Shown here in pieces: positions 32,701-46,154 of a DNA stretch of 64,000 nucleotides. Each line of letters opens with the position of its first letter. Positions within the stretch are counted from its first letter, which is position 1. Source of the stretch: Setophaga petechia (taxonomy: Eukaryota > Chordata > Aves > Passeriformes > Parulidae). The stretch covers positions 3,410,001 to 3,474,000 of the forward strand of contig JANCRA010000032.1 in assembly GCA_024362935.1 (NCBI GenBank), given 5' to 3'. Position numbers and translations under genes: made by a program. The notes under the pieces are model-generated. The model made no database searches, was not told the origin of the DNA, and worked only from the letters and a program-made list of their open reading frames with translations.

Positions 32701-34255
32701 ATTTCTCCCTCTGGCAGGCTCTGAGGACCACATGTAGGAATGCAACACAATGGGAAATGACAGTCATACAAAACTTTAGCATGGTGAATATACAACCTGC
32801 TGAAGAAGTGTCATCCTGCAAGAATCAGAGAGGGTTTTGGTTAATGTCTGCAGGGGCTTTTCTTAATGTCATTAGGGGTCAGCCATATGGTTGTCACTGT
32901 GCTCTCAGACACAACTTGGTCACATCTGTCAGTGCTGGTCATTCCTGTAAGGCCCATTGGGTTCTGTGCTAAAACATAAAAGAAAACACAGTCCACTTGT
33001 TGCTTGGAAATGCCCTTGTCTCTGGCAGCAAGCACTTCTCTACATGGATAACTGTGGAGAGTGTATTGAACACTGCCATTAAAACACCACAGCTTTTTTG
33101 AATACAAAGGATTTCGTTTCTGACATGTCCATTAAGAAGTTCAGCATCTTTTTGTGCCAATATCTCTGTGACCACGTGTGTGTAGTATTTATGTACGCAT
33201 GTGCACGTGTGCTTTTTCACAAGCCTTTACTGGGGAAACTGAATACCCTTATCTCTGTGTTTAGCATTTTGTGGGGACAAAAGCAAGGCAAGCCTCCATC
33301 ATTATTGTAATGCCTCCAGTTCAAGGGCAGAGCCTTGCTCGAACTGTATTAGAGAAAGTCTGCCTGTAAGAGAAAAACTGATTTAAAGGATGTTGGATCC
33401 TTCAGTGACAATTGACTTAAAGCTCCAGTGGCATCAGCATTGTCAGACAAGTGAGCGGCACCAAATGCTCTCCTCAGCCCCACACCTTCTGTTCCCAGAG
33501 CTGCTACTGAGGCTTGATTTGGATCTTGCTCCTTTCTGCAATGTTTTTCTCCAATTTGGATGTGAAATGCAGGGATGAGAGCATTTATGCTATGCTTACG
33601 GAGCTGTTTGCCATGAGCTCCTTCAGATTGGTCCACCCTACCATGGAGGTGGATGCCATGCTAGGAATGGAGGTGTGTGACCCAGGCTGATCTTCCTCCC
33701 AGCTGACATGATGCCCTCTCCTGCCCTTCAGGCAGTCTGCTCAGCTGCCTCCTGGAAAGACCATGAGCTGCTTCTCTGGAAGAAAAAAAGATGTGATAGG
33801 CAACTTCCATTTAAACCTGGCTTGTGGGAATGATTCTTGTCATCATGATGTTCTAAATACAGATGGACATATTCCTATCACACTTCTGTGTTGTTCTGAG
33901 CACAGCTATTAAAATAAGGGGAGACTGATAGACACTCAACACCATATATTAAAGCTACAGCCTGCTAGAGCCATTTCCTCTCCATTTTGTGCATGTACCA
34001 GCAGTAACCAGGTAACAGTAAACTGATTTACATTCCAGGGAGATTATCCACAGTGATGTGCTCCATTAAATGGGCGGACGGTGGCTTACATTTCATAATC
34101 CATAGTGACATACTGGAAATGAAAGTGACAAAAATTATAGATAGCTCTTTGGCTGAAGATGTGAAAGAAAAGGCATGGAGAAGAGAGGCCCAGGGGCTTG
34201 CTTTTGCAAAATGCCAAGAGAGGCTGTGACATGCCAGCTGATGGATCAGGTGCAA
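26745..34255. other. intergenic DNA, no gene seen
   Basis: About 7.5 kb without a gene I can support. The longest frames (up to about 136 codons, for example 32562-32972) have no recognisable domain and no codon pattern that sets them apart. One probable old CR1 end lies near 28285-28345. Much of 31600-32560 is AT-rich unique DNA. Confidence 0.55.
28285..28345 (+). mobile_element. possible ancient CR1 3' end
   Basis: The string GGTTGGATGAGGTGATCAGA followed by ATACTCCCTCTGGCCGTAAA ATCTATTA resembles the 3' end of old amniote CR1 families (GATGATC...CCTTCTGGCCTTAAA...CTATGA). It is short and diverged, so this is tentative. Confidence 0.4.
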
Positions 34256-34261
34256 AGGGTT

Positions 34262-35242
34262 GGAATAAATGTGGCTACATCAGGATGCTGACTAGCCAAG
34301 TTGGGCTCCATCTTAGGCCCAGCTCTCTTCAACATCTTCATAAATTACTTGGATGCAGAACTCAGAGGGTTGCTGAGAGCATTAAGGATGCCTATGATAC
34401 TATACTGGGAGGAGCTGTCGACTCACTCCAGGAGAGAGAGAATCTGCAGAGGGACCTCAACAAATTAGAGGGCTGGGCAATCACCAACAACAGAAATTTA
34501 GCAATGACAAGTGCTGTATCCTGTTCCCAGGGTGGGGCAGCCAGACTGAGGGACAAGAGGCTGGAGAGCAGCCCCTTGGAAAGGCCCCTGCGGGCCCTGG
34601 TCAGTGGCAAGTGGAACATGAGCCAGCAGTGCCCTGCAGCCAGGAGGGCCTGGGGTGCATCAGGCACAGCATGGCCAGCAGGGCAAGGGAGGGGATTGTC
34701 CTGCTCTGCTCTGAGCTGGGGCAGCCTCACCTCGAATGCTGGGGGCAGTTCTGGGTGCCACAGTGTAAGAAGGATATAAGGCTATTAGAGAGTGTCAGAG
34801 GAGGGCTGAGGAGATGGTGAAGGGCCTTGAGGGGAAGCCACATGAGGAGTGACTGAGGTCAATTTGTTTGTTCAGCCTGGAGGAGACTGAGGGGAGACTT
34901 CCTTACAGTCCTAGGTGGTGAGAGGGGCAAGAGGAAGTACAGACACTGATCTCTTCTCTGTGGTGCCCAGTGACAGGACCCAAGGGAGTGGCCTGAAGTT
35001 GTGTCACAGGAGGTTTAGGTTGGAGATTAGAAAAAGGTTTCTCACCCAGAGGGTGGCTGGGCACTGGAACAGGCTCCCCAGGGAAGTGGTCACAGCACCA
35101 GCCTGACAGAGTTCAAAAAACATTTGGACAATGCTCTCAGGCACATGGTGTGACTCTTGGAGATGGTTCTGTGCAGGGCCAGGAGTTGAACTTGATGATC
35201 CTTGTGGGTTCCTTCCAACTCAGGATATTCAATGATTCTGTG
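34262..35242 (+). mobile_element. CR1 LINE, 3' part with decayed reverse-transcriptase end
   Basis: This 5'-truncated copy of about 1 kb retains the end of the CR1 reverse-transcriptase coding region as fragments in more than one frame: [20 protein letters not shown] and GWAITNN..., then [20 protein letters not shown], then a later frame with LFSVVPSDRTQGSGLKLCHR and [11 protein letters not shown]. Frameshifts and stops separate these blocks, so it cannot be active. The 3' end reads TTGATGATCCTTGTGGGTTC, CTTCCAACTCAGGATATTCA and ATGATTCTGTGA, a different subfamily terminus from the copies at 48.8 and 62.1 kb. The open frame of 193 codons at 34198-34779 is part of this element, not a host gene. 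Confidence 0.9.
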
Positions 35243-35244
35243 AG

Positions 35245-38200
35245 TGCTCCCATTTCCACTCAAGGGCTGTGAAAGGAGGGCACTGAGTTGGAGTGCAAGA
35301 TGGAGCTCCCATTTGGAAAGGAAATATTTATTTATTTACAAATATCATCTTCTGTGATTTAAAGAACATTAAATCAAAAGTGCAAATTTTGAATTTGTTA
35401 CTTTTCTATTTTTTATGAAGGAACATCTATGAACGTGTGTATGTAGGTGTTTATTTGAGAATTTAGCCAAGCTAATGGCTTTGTTTGGAAAACAAGCCAT
35501 TACTGACCTCAAAGATCATGAAGGCAAGCAATGAAGACTGAAATTGATGGAACAAATAAAAATTGTGAAAAGAAGCTCAGATGCCTGAAATTTTTATTAG
35601 ACTGCATTTTTTTAAAGCCCCAGGACACTTGAATACAGATAAATATTCATGCTGGGTCAGCTCACAAACATTCAACAATTCCATATGTTTCCTTGATGAC
35701 TGCTCCTTGGGTCACAGATTCTAACAGTGAAATAAATAAATAAACAGGGCCATCATTTGTGTCTCCATGTTTCTAACGTCACTAGTGGGCACTCTGGGGC
35801 CTTAGGGGTTTCTGGAAGAGCCATGGTTGAATCCAGGCACACCTGTAAAATTGTCTTATTCAACATTAGCATCCTAAAAAGAGACTTAAATCAGCCACAT
35901 GTCAAGACAGCCTTTAAAATCAGAAACATAAAAATAAACCCCTACAGACTTGCCTTAAAAGATAGCTCTGAACTCAACAGCTCTGAAGTCTAATAAGTGC
36001 AATATAAACACCTTTTGAGCAAAACATACTGCTGAAAAGAATGTTTATTGTGTTTCAAAAATCAATGCAATCTGCAGGGACTGAATCAAATAGCTGTACA
36101 GTCTACCCTCTGATTCATTTTGCTTTCATGAGTAAGGGATGCTAGGATGAAATGGAATATGCATGTAGCTGGAATGGTTGGGATATACATGGTGAGAAAT
36201 ATAATCACTTTTTTCTCACATGGAATGTGACAGGACATATGCTTTCATTAATATACCAAGATGTTTTTGTCACCTGGTGAAAACCCCTAATCCATTAAAT
36301 TGCAGATTAGATGCCACAACCCCTAAACTAGCTGAGAACCTTTAACTTGGGTATAATTATGAAATACTACCATCACCCAGACTTCTGCTGGCATGCAGGA
36401 TTTGCTATCATCATTCACACATATATTTTTGTGTGAGTTAGACTTGCAGCTCATATTTTCAAAGCATTTGTGTCAGTCTCTGAGCTCTTTTTCTTTTAAG
36501 TAAATATATAACTGCATAAAAAAGATTGGCAATGTCACCAGAAGCATCTCTTTATTCTAAAGTGGAGATGAGTCAAGCAAAAATTAAATTATAATGAAGT
36601 AGTGCCCATCTTACATGCAACTATCAGCCCTTACTTTCTAGGACTGAGCTAGAGATCTACTTTTTACAGTGTTTTGAATATTAATTTTTTGAGTTTGTCA
36701 TATGGGAAATGAGTTAACTGAGTATTGTAGGACGAGTCTTTGCCCCATGAGGGATATCCCTGCTAGGGATATGTCCGTAGGAGAAAGCAAGCAGGTCCTG
36801 AGAGGACTCTGATCACTCTTGGAGCTGCACTAGTTTGGTGCTTAGTTCAGTGCACCCTGGGACGCAGCAAGCTGAAGGGTTCATACTTGGTGCCAGGCTG
36901 AGTATGGCTACTTTTGTGTTCATTCACAACACCACACACCTGGCTGCTCTAGAGCACAGGCAAAGCAAGGCTGCTTCTGCCTACAAAGTGTTGTGGGCAC
37001 AGTCTAGTCACTGTTTCCCAGTTCTCAAACAAATGACGTGCACATGCATGGAGGAGATGGGAGTGTTGTGGTCGTGGCAATGGACTGAATCTGCATTTTT
37101 CTGTGAGGCCTTGGTATTTCCTAGTATTTCCTTTAACTCCCCTTATGACAAGCTGAAGTAAAGATTCTGGCTTTTATATTGTACAAGGTCGGCTTCCTAT
37201 ATGGTCATGACAGGTTTGGGGTTGAGGGATGATACAAGTACCAAGCCAGAGGGAGAGGGAGCAAACTACAAAGGTTGCAATGTTAAACAATGTATTGCAA
37301 TAACAGAGGTGTTTGGTTGGTTGGGGTTTTTTTGGTTTGTTTGGTTTATTTTCTAGCCTGGAGAATTTATAAAAGGACAGCAAAGCAATGACAATCTGCT
37401 TGTCACATCAGAGCCCATCTCAGCCCTCCCTCTCTCCTGCACTGTCACTGTGCACCCGCTGAATGAATAGGCAAACCCAACTTCATTTCAGCTTCGGACA
37501 AAGACTGTCAGTCACTTCTGACAACAAGCATTTGGTGCCCGTTTTTAGCAAGATTTTAACAGATCAATCTTTATCTGCTGGTTCAAAGAAGCAGTTCCAT
37601 CTGCGTGCTGCTTCGTACTTGCAAATGCTGTGCTTGATCTTTAAACGTATCATTGTTCTGAGTCACCGGCTGCTTCTGTTTTAATGTAGGTGATCTGATT
37701 CACCAAAGTAAGTTAATAATATAAATGGGGAAAATTAAGTTCCTATTTCTATGAAAGCATAAATGTTATCTGAGATGGTGACATTTACGATTCACTGAAA
37801 AATATGATTTGTTTTATATGCAGTTGTTGCGCTGCCAAGGAGTTTTTTTTTATTTCTAGCAATTTAAGATTCTCTGTAAAGTAGATGATTTAAGACAGGC
37901 AGAAGATGCCTTTTCCTTACTAATCCATTATGCCTGCCTTTTCACTTACTCTTACTCTAGAGCAGGCGAAGAAGCAGCACTGGTTAGAAATCACTGGATA
38001 AATGTACACAGCTCATTTTTCTTTGTAATATGAGGGAGAGAGAAAGAACCCTTATAAAACAGACCATTTAAAAAAAAAAAGGAGCAGACAATTCTATCAT
38101 GATGGATAACACTTACACAATTAAATAAAAATACACTTGCGATAGCAAGGAGCAGAGCACATTTCATTTTTATCTGCAGTGTCACTCTCCTAATGGTTTC

Positions 38201-39540
38201 TGTCACAAAACCTAACCAAAACAAATCTTTGAAGCAGACAAAGTCTCAGATTTCCGGGGTGCAGAGGTCTGCCAGGTGGATCAGAAAAGTAGGTCAGTGG
38301 GTCATTAATGCAAACCTGACAGGAAATAAACCCCGACCTGCTGAAAAGGAAGAGGTTTGGCACAGTCGTCCATTCGATACACTCCGTGCGTATCGTTTTC
38401 TCTAAACAGGCACTGGAGTTCAAGCACTGCAAGCCAAAATGCAGATCTGAGGACATCTCAGAGACTGAAATACCTTCATCCTCTCATATTGTGTGGACAT
38501 CACAAATCACATTACATAGATGTGGAATTTTCACACTCAAAGAGCAACATATACTACAATTTCTGTGTGCCTGAGTCTACTGCAAATAATTTTTAGAAGC
38601 TCTTATGGTCTTATTCTATTACTGACCAAGTCAATAACTGCTTAAAATGTTTTCATTTTTCTATGTCCTCCTAAGAGCCTGGAGTATTTCTGACATTTCA
38701 TTTTCCAAGAAGACCTGATAGATGCAATGCAGGGAATTTCCACTTGTGGCCTTGCACTGTTAGCTGCTTTGTGGTTTTCCCCTTATACATGGTGAGGAAC
38801 GTGATGGGGGTGGAAAACAAGTCCTGTTCCCTTGGACATGTAGGGAGGATGCCACGCTGGGCTCCTGCAGGCAAACCTTCTGCATCCCTGCATCCCTGTC
38901 TGCTGCTTGTCCAGTCCCTTTTGCCTCCTCTAGCCACTCCAAAGGAGACTCACCAATGGCAGCCTCTGCCTTCAGGCTTTCTGAATCTGTTTCTTTTTAC
39001 TTAGTTTGCCTTTCTTTGTATAGACCCAAGTTTTTTTTCCTCAAACAAATCTGGGTGTTTTACTCATTTTTCTCTTCTGCCCAAGGAATCAAGCACTTGG
39101 GTTTTTTGATTTGTTTTTTGTTTGGGTTTTTTTCACATTGTTAACTTAATCAGAATTTCTTGCTTTGTGCTATTTTACTTTGGCACCAAGTTTTTCCATC
39201 TCTCTTACTTTTTTCCTGGCATCAATTTTGTATTTCATCCCACCTTTAAAAGCCCATTTCAGGAAATTGACAGTCAGTCGTTAAGAAATCTGCTGCAACT
39301 TGGAAATCCTTCATGATACATTAGTTCTCAGAAATATCTGACAAATAAAAATCCTTTGGGAGCTGGAGGTATCAAAAATACATATAGGCGAGCACAGAAA
39401 TTTCAAGTTAAGATTTCTTATTTATCTTTCATACAATAATTTCCTTGCACTTGTTCAACTCTCCTTTTGTATGGCATTGTATTTTTTCTGGGCATCTTGA
39501 AAACCTAAATACGGGTATGGCATAATAAAAATCTCACACC
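35245..39540. other. intergenic DNA, no gene seen
   Basis: AT-rich, mostly unique DNA. The short frames on both strands, up to 108 codons at 36835-37161, do not resemble known proteins. I see no clear transposon terminus. Confidence 0.55.
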
Positions 39541-39554
39541 AAGACAGACACATC

Positions 39555-39602
39555 CTGCCTGGTTTAGCTTAAACTTTTCTGCCTGGTTTAGCTTAAACTT
39601 TC
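39555..39602. repeat. 24-bp tandem duplication
   Basis: CTGCCTGGTTTAGCTTAAAC followed by TTTT occurs at 39555-39578 and again immediately at 39579-39602, identical over 23 bases. Confidence 0.93.
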
Positions 39603-39609
39603 CAGGAAT

Positions 39610-42150
39610 GGCAGTGAGGCATGCAGCAGCAGCAGGTCACTGTACACATTAAAGCAGTGCAGAACATCCCTACTCAGTGTCAGGGTGGTTCTGGGTGCCT
39701 ACTGAGATCACAGACCTGAAAGTCTTGTACTGCCCAGGATTGCCTATGATCCTCTGAAGGATTAAATAATCCACCTGGCACTGAGAGCACATCCACAGCA
39801 GGAGGAGGAATGGAGGCCAAGCCTACAGAATCCATGCATGGTCCTCAGCACTGGATTTCATAGCAGGTAATTGATTTTGTATGTCTTAAAAGATGTGTAT
39901 AATAAACTAGTGGATATCTACATGTCATAGATACTGGTTTGAATCCAAATAAAGTAAAGAATTGTTTCTAATTATTATTTCAATCATTAACAGAAAACGG
40001 CACATCATTTTTAGCTGCTTGTTTTAACTTCATACCTTCAGAATATTTCCCAACACAAAAGTTTGTAATCAAGAATTGATGTACTTTTTTTTTTAACACT
40101 AGAAGGTGAGCAAATCCACATCAAATTATCTCTGCAGTTATGGTTTACAAACATTTATTCAGATCTTTAATATGTGAGTTACTTAATTTTGAAATGCCAA
40201 ACAAAGCATCTCTTATTTATTAGATTATTATTCCTCCTTACAATTTAAATGAAAATGGAATTAATTAAAAGATGTGAAATCAACACTTTGTTATTGTTTG
40301 AATCATCCCAGCAAAGCTAACTTAGATGCACTGTCTGTGTTCCCCAAAGTGAACGTGCTATAGCATTTTAAGCAACTAAACACCTTTAATAAACAGAGGA
40401 GGCAACAATCCTGTTTGTCTAATTAAATTTATTATTTATGGCCACCTGCCTTTTGATTATCTTTCAACTAGTAATTTTTATCCTTTCAATTAGTTTTTAC
40501 TCACTAGGGGTATTTTTGTTTTTTTAAGTGAGTACTTGGCTTTCAATTTAAATGACCTAGTCCTGGTCCTTCACCAGAGGACTTGTCCTTGACCAGACCT
40601 ACTTGAAGAAAATGTAAAGCAGAAAATGTTCCATTTGTACTTACAGTAGAAGTTATATGTGATTAAAAAATTATTTGTGACTGTAGCAAACCCTATTTCC
40701 AAGTGTTTACTAAATAACTGTCCCTAGGTGAAGGATGTCTTTTTTAAAACCACATCTGCAATCATACAATTTGTTACTTTTATTGTAACTTATGTTATTC
40801 AAACTTATGATAATAAATATAGATTTTTTGTTATGTTTTCATATTTTACAATTTGGTTTTAAGCAATTACTGTTTTAAAGAGAAAAATAAGATTTCATTT
40901 CAACTGTACAGATTTTTAATGAAAATATCAATAGATTCAAATCAGTAGAGCAAGTTGATTACACCAACAAAACATATTTAGCAACATTTCTGTTGCCATA
41001 TATGTCAACTTGGTTTATGCAGTAAGAGCTTGAAAGTATAATTATATTAATTACCTCTCTAGCAGTTGAAAGTACTTCAGACATATTCTGTTGATGAAGG
41101 GACATACTATGAGTACAGTCTAATTCCTACTTAAACCAGAGTTTAAGTCCTACTAGAAATTGGTTAAAGCAAAGAATTTGCTGAGTGTTTTGTTAAATTG
41201 AGAGTCAGAAGAGAGACATCCAACAATTTAGAGATTAAGGATCATTCTGGAAAGTCTGAATTTGTATTTGACACCTTTATTTGACATCTCCAAGTAACTA
41301 TGAAAGTAGTTACATAAAAGTATGAAGTAAGTATAAAGTAATTACAGTATAAAGTAATTATGAAAAATAAAAGTTGGAGGAGCAATCAAACAAAAATTAA
41401 GTCTTTGTTCTAATGGGTCAGAGTGCAAAGCAATAATGATGGCAGAATGATGTGCACTTGGGTGCTGCAATTGAAGTTGTCATCTTGGCTTTAGAGGCCA
41501 TCCCAGGCTGCAGCTGCCCCCTCACTCTTTCAATGCCATGCACAGATAGGCAGGGCTAGGAGGGATTTTTCCAGCGCCCAAGCTCCAGGCTGCCATCCTA
41601 CCCCCAAGCACCCACCCAGATCACCTCCTCTACTGCTCCTCCTCAGGGGACTCTCGAGGACAGATCCTCATTGAGATGGTCCCATCTTGCTGGAGCTGAC
41701 AAGGATTTACACCAGCTGAGAACCTGTCCTCAGCACATACCCTACTGGTATGTGGAAGTCAGTGCGCATTATTATACAGTGGGAATTATCTTTGAAATGA
41801 ATTTCTAAAACAATGCATTTAACATATGAAAGCCTGGGAATCCAAAATGGAAGTTTTTACATACTTGGCATTCAATTGTAAGCTGGCAGTGACAGCTTTC
41901 ATCCTACAGAAAACATTTTTTATCTCATGAAAGTTGAAAATAGCTTTGTGCTATACTGGTGCCTCTCGCTAAGATGGGGCTTTTCATCCGTGACCTACTT
42001 TGCTTTCCACACAATGTACCTAATGAGTAATAATGACTTCGGAAAGGGCAGCACCACAGAAGAAGTCGAAGTAACGCCGTAAGATGCTGCTTGTGAAAAC
42101 ATCAAACAGAATTTTTTCATCAGGCTGAATAAAAGAATCTGCTTAAAGTA
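39610..42150. other. AT-rich gene-free stretch
   Basis: This is the longest stretch of the window with almost no open frame on either strand; no frame of 60 codons or more occurs between 39317 and 42119. It is rich in TAATTA-like words around 40250-40520 and lacks recognisable repeats until 41340, where simple AGTATAAAGTAATTA duplications occur. It could hold conserved regulatory DNA, but that cannot be judged without alignment. Confidence 0.5.
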
Positions 42151-42174
42151 CGCATGAGTTTAAGAATTGAACAA

Positions 42175-42385
42175 CACTCTGCTGCTGGTTGCTGTGTGGC
42201 GGGGGGCCGGTGGCCGTGCTGTGACATCCTGGCAGTGGTGCATCCCTCCCTGCGGCACCGGGACACCCGCTGGCACTGCCCGTGGCACCCTGCCCTGCAG
42301 GGCACCTGCAGGGGGACTCTGCAGCACTTCGGGGGGAGACAGACCTGCAGGGAGCAGGGGCTGCACTGAGCAGGTGGGAGAAGCT
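42175..42385. other. isolated GC-rich block
   Basis: A block of about 200 bases, rich in GC and G runs, sits abruptly inside AT-rich DNA. Several frames are open on both strands (69-102 codons), which is typical of GC-rich DNA and not evidence of coding. It contains the near-palindrome CCCTGCCCTGCAGGGCACC around 42289-42307. I recognise neither a gene nor a repeat family. Confidence 0.5.
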
Positions 42386-42399
42386 TTGGGGAGCCACAG

Positions 42400-45300
42400 A
42401 AGATTGGGATACCAAGTTCCACCCTCACTTGATGAGCTGCTCTGCCTTTTGCTGGTCAGTCACTGATCAGCATGGCCCAGTCCTCAGATAGATTTGTCCA
42501 TCAGCTCTTCTGCAGATGGGCAGAATTTATCAACATCTCCTCCCTTACCCTTCAGCACCCTCCAGCTGTGAGCCAGAGCTGTACGACAGCCACCTCCCTC
42601 CTTCCTCTGGGGTGGGGCCAATGCACAGATCCTGATTCTCCAGCCCTCCTTGGCTCTCTGAGTTTCCTTCCCTTTGCAAACTCCCAACCCACAAACCACC
42701 CTCCACTCTCAGGGGGTAAAACTCTGTATCTTCTCACCCTCCCTGCCCTGTTTGTACTCCAGCTTCCTAGATGATGTTTATTTTCATTGCAGAAATCTTG
42801 CTTAGACAAAGAAAGTAGAATATTACTTTTATTATTTTTACTATTTTAATTCTCCTTGCTTTTTGGACTGAAGTACTTTGGTTTTGCAGGAGTAGAAAAG
42901 ATATGCTTTTTTCTTCTTGGATGACTGAAAATGTTAAATTGCAAAGGTCATGTATTTTGTTCTTCTCAGGTAAGCTGAGAATATTCTTGACAGTAAGAAC
43001 ATTCATTGTGAAACTGTGTAGAAGGAAAAGGATTTTATATATCAGAAATGTATGCAAGTCTCCATTTCAAAAATCCATGCAAGCCACAACACGGTATCAT
43101 TTTTCTTTCTTTCTGTCAGCAGATGCCTTTTGAGTTTTCTCACCAGGCTGACTTTGAATTGTATTTTGCTTCTTTGCCCATGGAGCATAATCAGAAACCT
43201 GGGAAGATCGCATAAAAATCACAAAATCCCTCCCTGAACAATGCAGAGTAAATAAAGCAGGCCAAATGCCAGGCAGCAGAGAGGAGAGATGACGTGCAGA
43301 AGGAGGATGAGTTGTGAGTTTGCTGCTGCAGGCAAGGAGAGGACACAGAGGCTCCTCAGCCTCTGACCCTGCTTCAAGAAAGAGTTTCTTCTTCAGGCGC
43401 AGCTCAAGATGAAGGTTGATCTGAGGGATTCAACTTAGAGGTGATCAGCAGGTCCAGGCTTGAGAATAAATTCAATTTCATACCAATTAGCATAAACTGA
43501 TCCTGAGGAACAACCCTGAGAACCACGAAAACCAAGAGAGGCAGAGAAGGACAGCTGACTTCCCTCACAGTGTGTCCAGTAGTGTAAAGGAGTATTAAGA
43601 TGCTGATATTCTCGATGTTCACAGTAGCTGCAAGGCCCCTTTATAATACTGACATGATCTGAAGGGGCGTTTGTTTAAGTGAAAACCATATCCAGTGCCT
43701 TAAGTAGGTCAAGTTCAAAGCCTAGTCAATATTTGAAAAATCTGTGCAAGTTAAAGAGGCAATGAGAAAAATTAGCATGTGAGCCCACTAGAGCTTTTCT
43801 TCCCAACTGCGCTTTACATGGGGAAAATGAGGACAGTACACAATGAATTGGTATTTGTGTCCCAAATACCCAACTCCTTCTCCAATTTTCCGTAGAAAAA
43901 AAAAGAAGTAATTCAGACACTCTTTTTCTGAGCTCTTACTTGATCATCCTTTTTTCTAAATTGGGAAATGGAAACTTTGATTTCTCATTGTAACTTTGCC
44001 AGAAAAATCAAGAGCTTAAAGTGAGTTCTGTGTAACTTAATTCCCAAACTTTTACCGTACAACCTAATTACAATATGTCACTGAAACTTGGAAAAGCTGG
44101 ATACCAGATACATGTACCACAAAATATAGGCTGTGGATGACAGGAGAAGCCTTTCAAAACAATAACTAAAACTGTTGCTTCATTTACAAAAAGCTGGAAT
44201 GGAAGAGTGATCTAAGGGATGTGGGGAATGCTAGGGCAGGGAAGGAAAGGAAAAAAGGAAGGGCTGCTCATGGCAGCTCGGGCCAGTGACATTTAGGCAT
44301 AGTTTCTCCTATGTTCCTCTTTAGCCAGTGTGCTTCCAGAGAGCAGCTCAGAGCAGATGTTGTGAGTCATTTTTTGGCAGAGACTCTGGATGAGCTACAT
44401 TGGTATTTCAGTTCAGATCAGGAGTGCACTTCAGGAGGGACTATCCAAATTGTCCTCACTTAAAACACTAGTTTTCATGGCAGAGCAACTCTCAGCTTCC
44501 AGATGAAATTAAACTGGGAGAGGCACTCTCACTTCAATAAAATCAACATAAAATTCAAACAATATTACAGTACTTACTTATCTCAGGTTTATTTTATTCT
44601 TATGGGAACTTAATAGGGCTTAGCTATGCATTTCTATGTTCAGTTGTAATTCTAGCTGTAACACCAATTTCATACCTGAGTTTAGCCAAGAAAATGAGCC
44701 AACCACAAATTGTAACAGCAGTTTTAAGTCAATGGTCTTGCTTATGTTTCTAAAAATAGTTTGGATATGAGACATGGCAAATAGTATTTTGCTAAGGTAA
44801 AGAGAAGAGAGAGAGAGAAATAGAGGTATATACATAATTTTTCTTAAATTTTTATATTAATTTTTAAAATATAATGATTTTGTCAGCGCAGCAGCATGAA
44901 CAATGAGTTATAGTAAAAGGGACATGAGTGACAATCTTTATATAAGTTTGAAACATACTTCTTTCTTTCCAGAGAAAAACATGGTGTCAGTACAGTTAAA
45001 TAATGGTCCAGCTTTTTAAAGTTCACTGTACTTTTCCATACACAAATACATACAAGTGCTGTAAGAGAAAAAGTGCATACTAACAAATTGTCTTAGCTGC
45101 CTCGTACTGATTCCTAGGCAACACTGATGTGCTTCAGTTTTACACTTCACTAAGGATAAACAATATGGCAAAAACATTAAAAGCTATGCAAACATGGTTT
45201 CAGGATCTCATCTATGACATCCTTCTGAAAACAGGTTTTTTCCTTATCTAATGCCCTCACAAGAGTACATTTCTCATTACATTTCTGCCAGCTGGAGAAT

Positions 45301-46150
45301 TCCAGTGAAGTGAGAAGAAATAATGAGCAGCGTTACAGTGACCAGAGAAAAGAATACATGAGAAATTTAAAGTATTCTCCACTACACCCATTGCATAAAT
45401 ATGCACCTTCCAGGGAGAAGAGAGAAAAGATAGCAAGGATATTACTTTGCCCACACTGACCCTGGCCCTATAGCCAAGATGTAAAGGCTTGCTTATATTT
45501 ACATCTGCCTGTTGCTTGTCAGCCACTGTGGGATGGTGATTAATAAGCACTCTTCACTGCTTATTAAAAGGAAAAGGGAAACTTAAAATAACAAGAGTCC
45601 TTGGCCCTCCTTCTTTGGAGGTGGTGGTGTCATGTGAGCAATTCTTACCTTTGTGACCCTGTAAACCAGCCCCAAACACCTGAGAGCCATGGGATGCAAG
45701 CATGGAATCACCTGTTACACTACTTGCCCTAGCAGGGCTTACTTTTGTATTTATTTTTTGCACATACCAAATAATAATAATAAAATAATTAATGCTAAAA
45801 ATAATAATATTAAAAGTAAAAATTTTTAAGAACTCTGCAGATCACTTGGTTTTTCCCATGTCATAGTATCCTATCTGCCTTCAGAGATAGTCTCCCAGTC
45901 CCCCAGGCTGAGATGCCTCTATGCTTGATCCATTTAGGCCCAATACTTTGGGTAAAGGCTGAATCAGACACAAGTTTGAAGCTGATGAAGTTGTTTGAGT
46001 TATTCATACAGTATAAGCAGTGTGCACCTTTCACTGCAAAATTCCTTGATTCTTAGTGTCATTACTAAATAGGAATATTCCGTCTAGGTTTACTAAAAGA
46101 GCCCTTGGGTCTTGAGAAACTTCCACATTCGTCTGAGTTTGTATCCTCAG
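42400..46150. other. intergenic DNA, no gene seen
   Basis: Mostly unique AT-rich DNA with short chance frames. Simple repeats include a GA run at 44803-44820 and AAT-type repeats at 45770-45817. Confidence 0.55.
45770..45817. repeat. AAT-type microsatellite, imperfect
   Basis: Repeated AAT and TAAAA units (AATAATAATAATAAAATAA and similar), interrupted. Such A-rich simple DNA is common in bird intergenic regions. Confidence 0.85.
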
Positions 46151-46154
46151 GATG

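Noticed and set aside
34198..34779. Frame of 193 codons as a host gene
   Set aside because: Its translation carries CR1 reverse-transcriptase C-terminal wording, so it is part of a dead LINE.
42120..42466. Several frames of 68-102 codons on both strands
   Set aside because: Simultaneously open frames in a GC-rich block, with no domain and no splice context.
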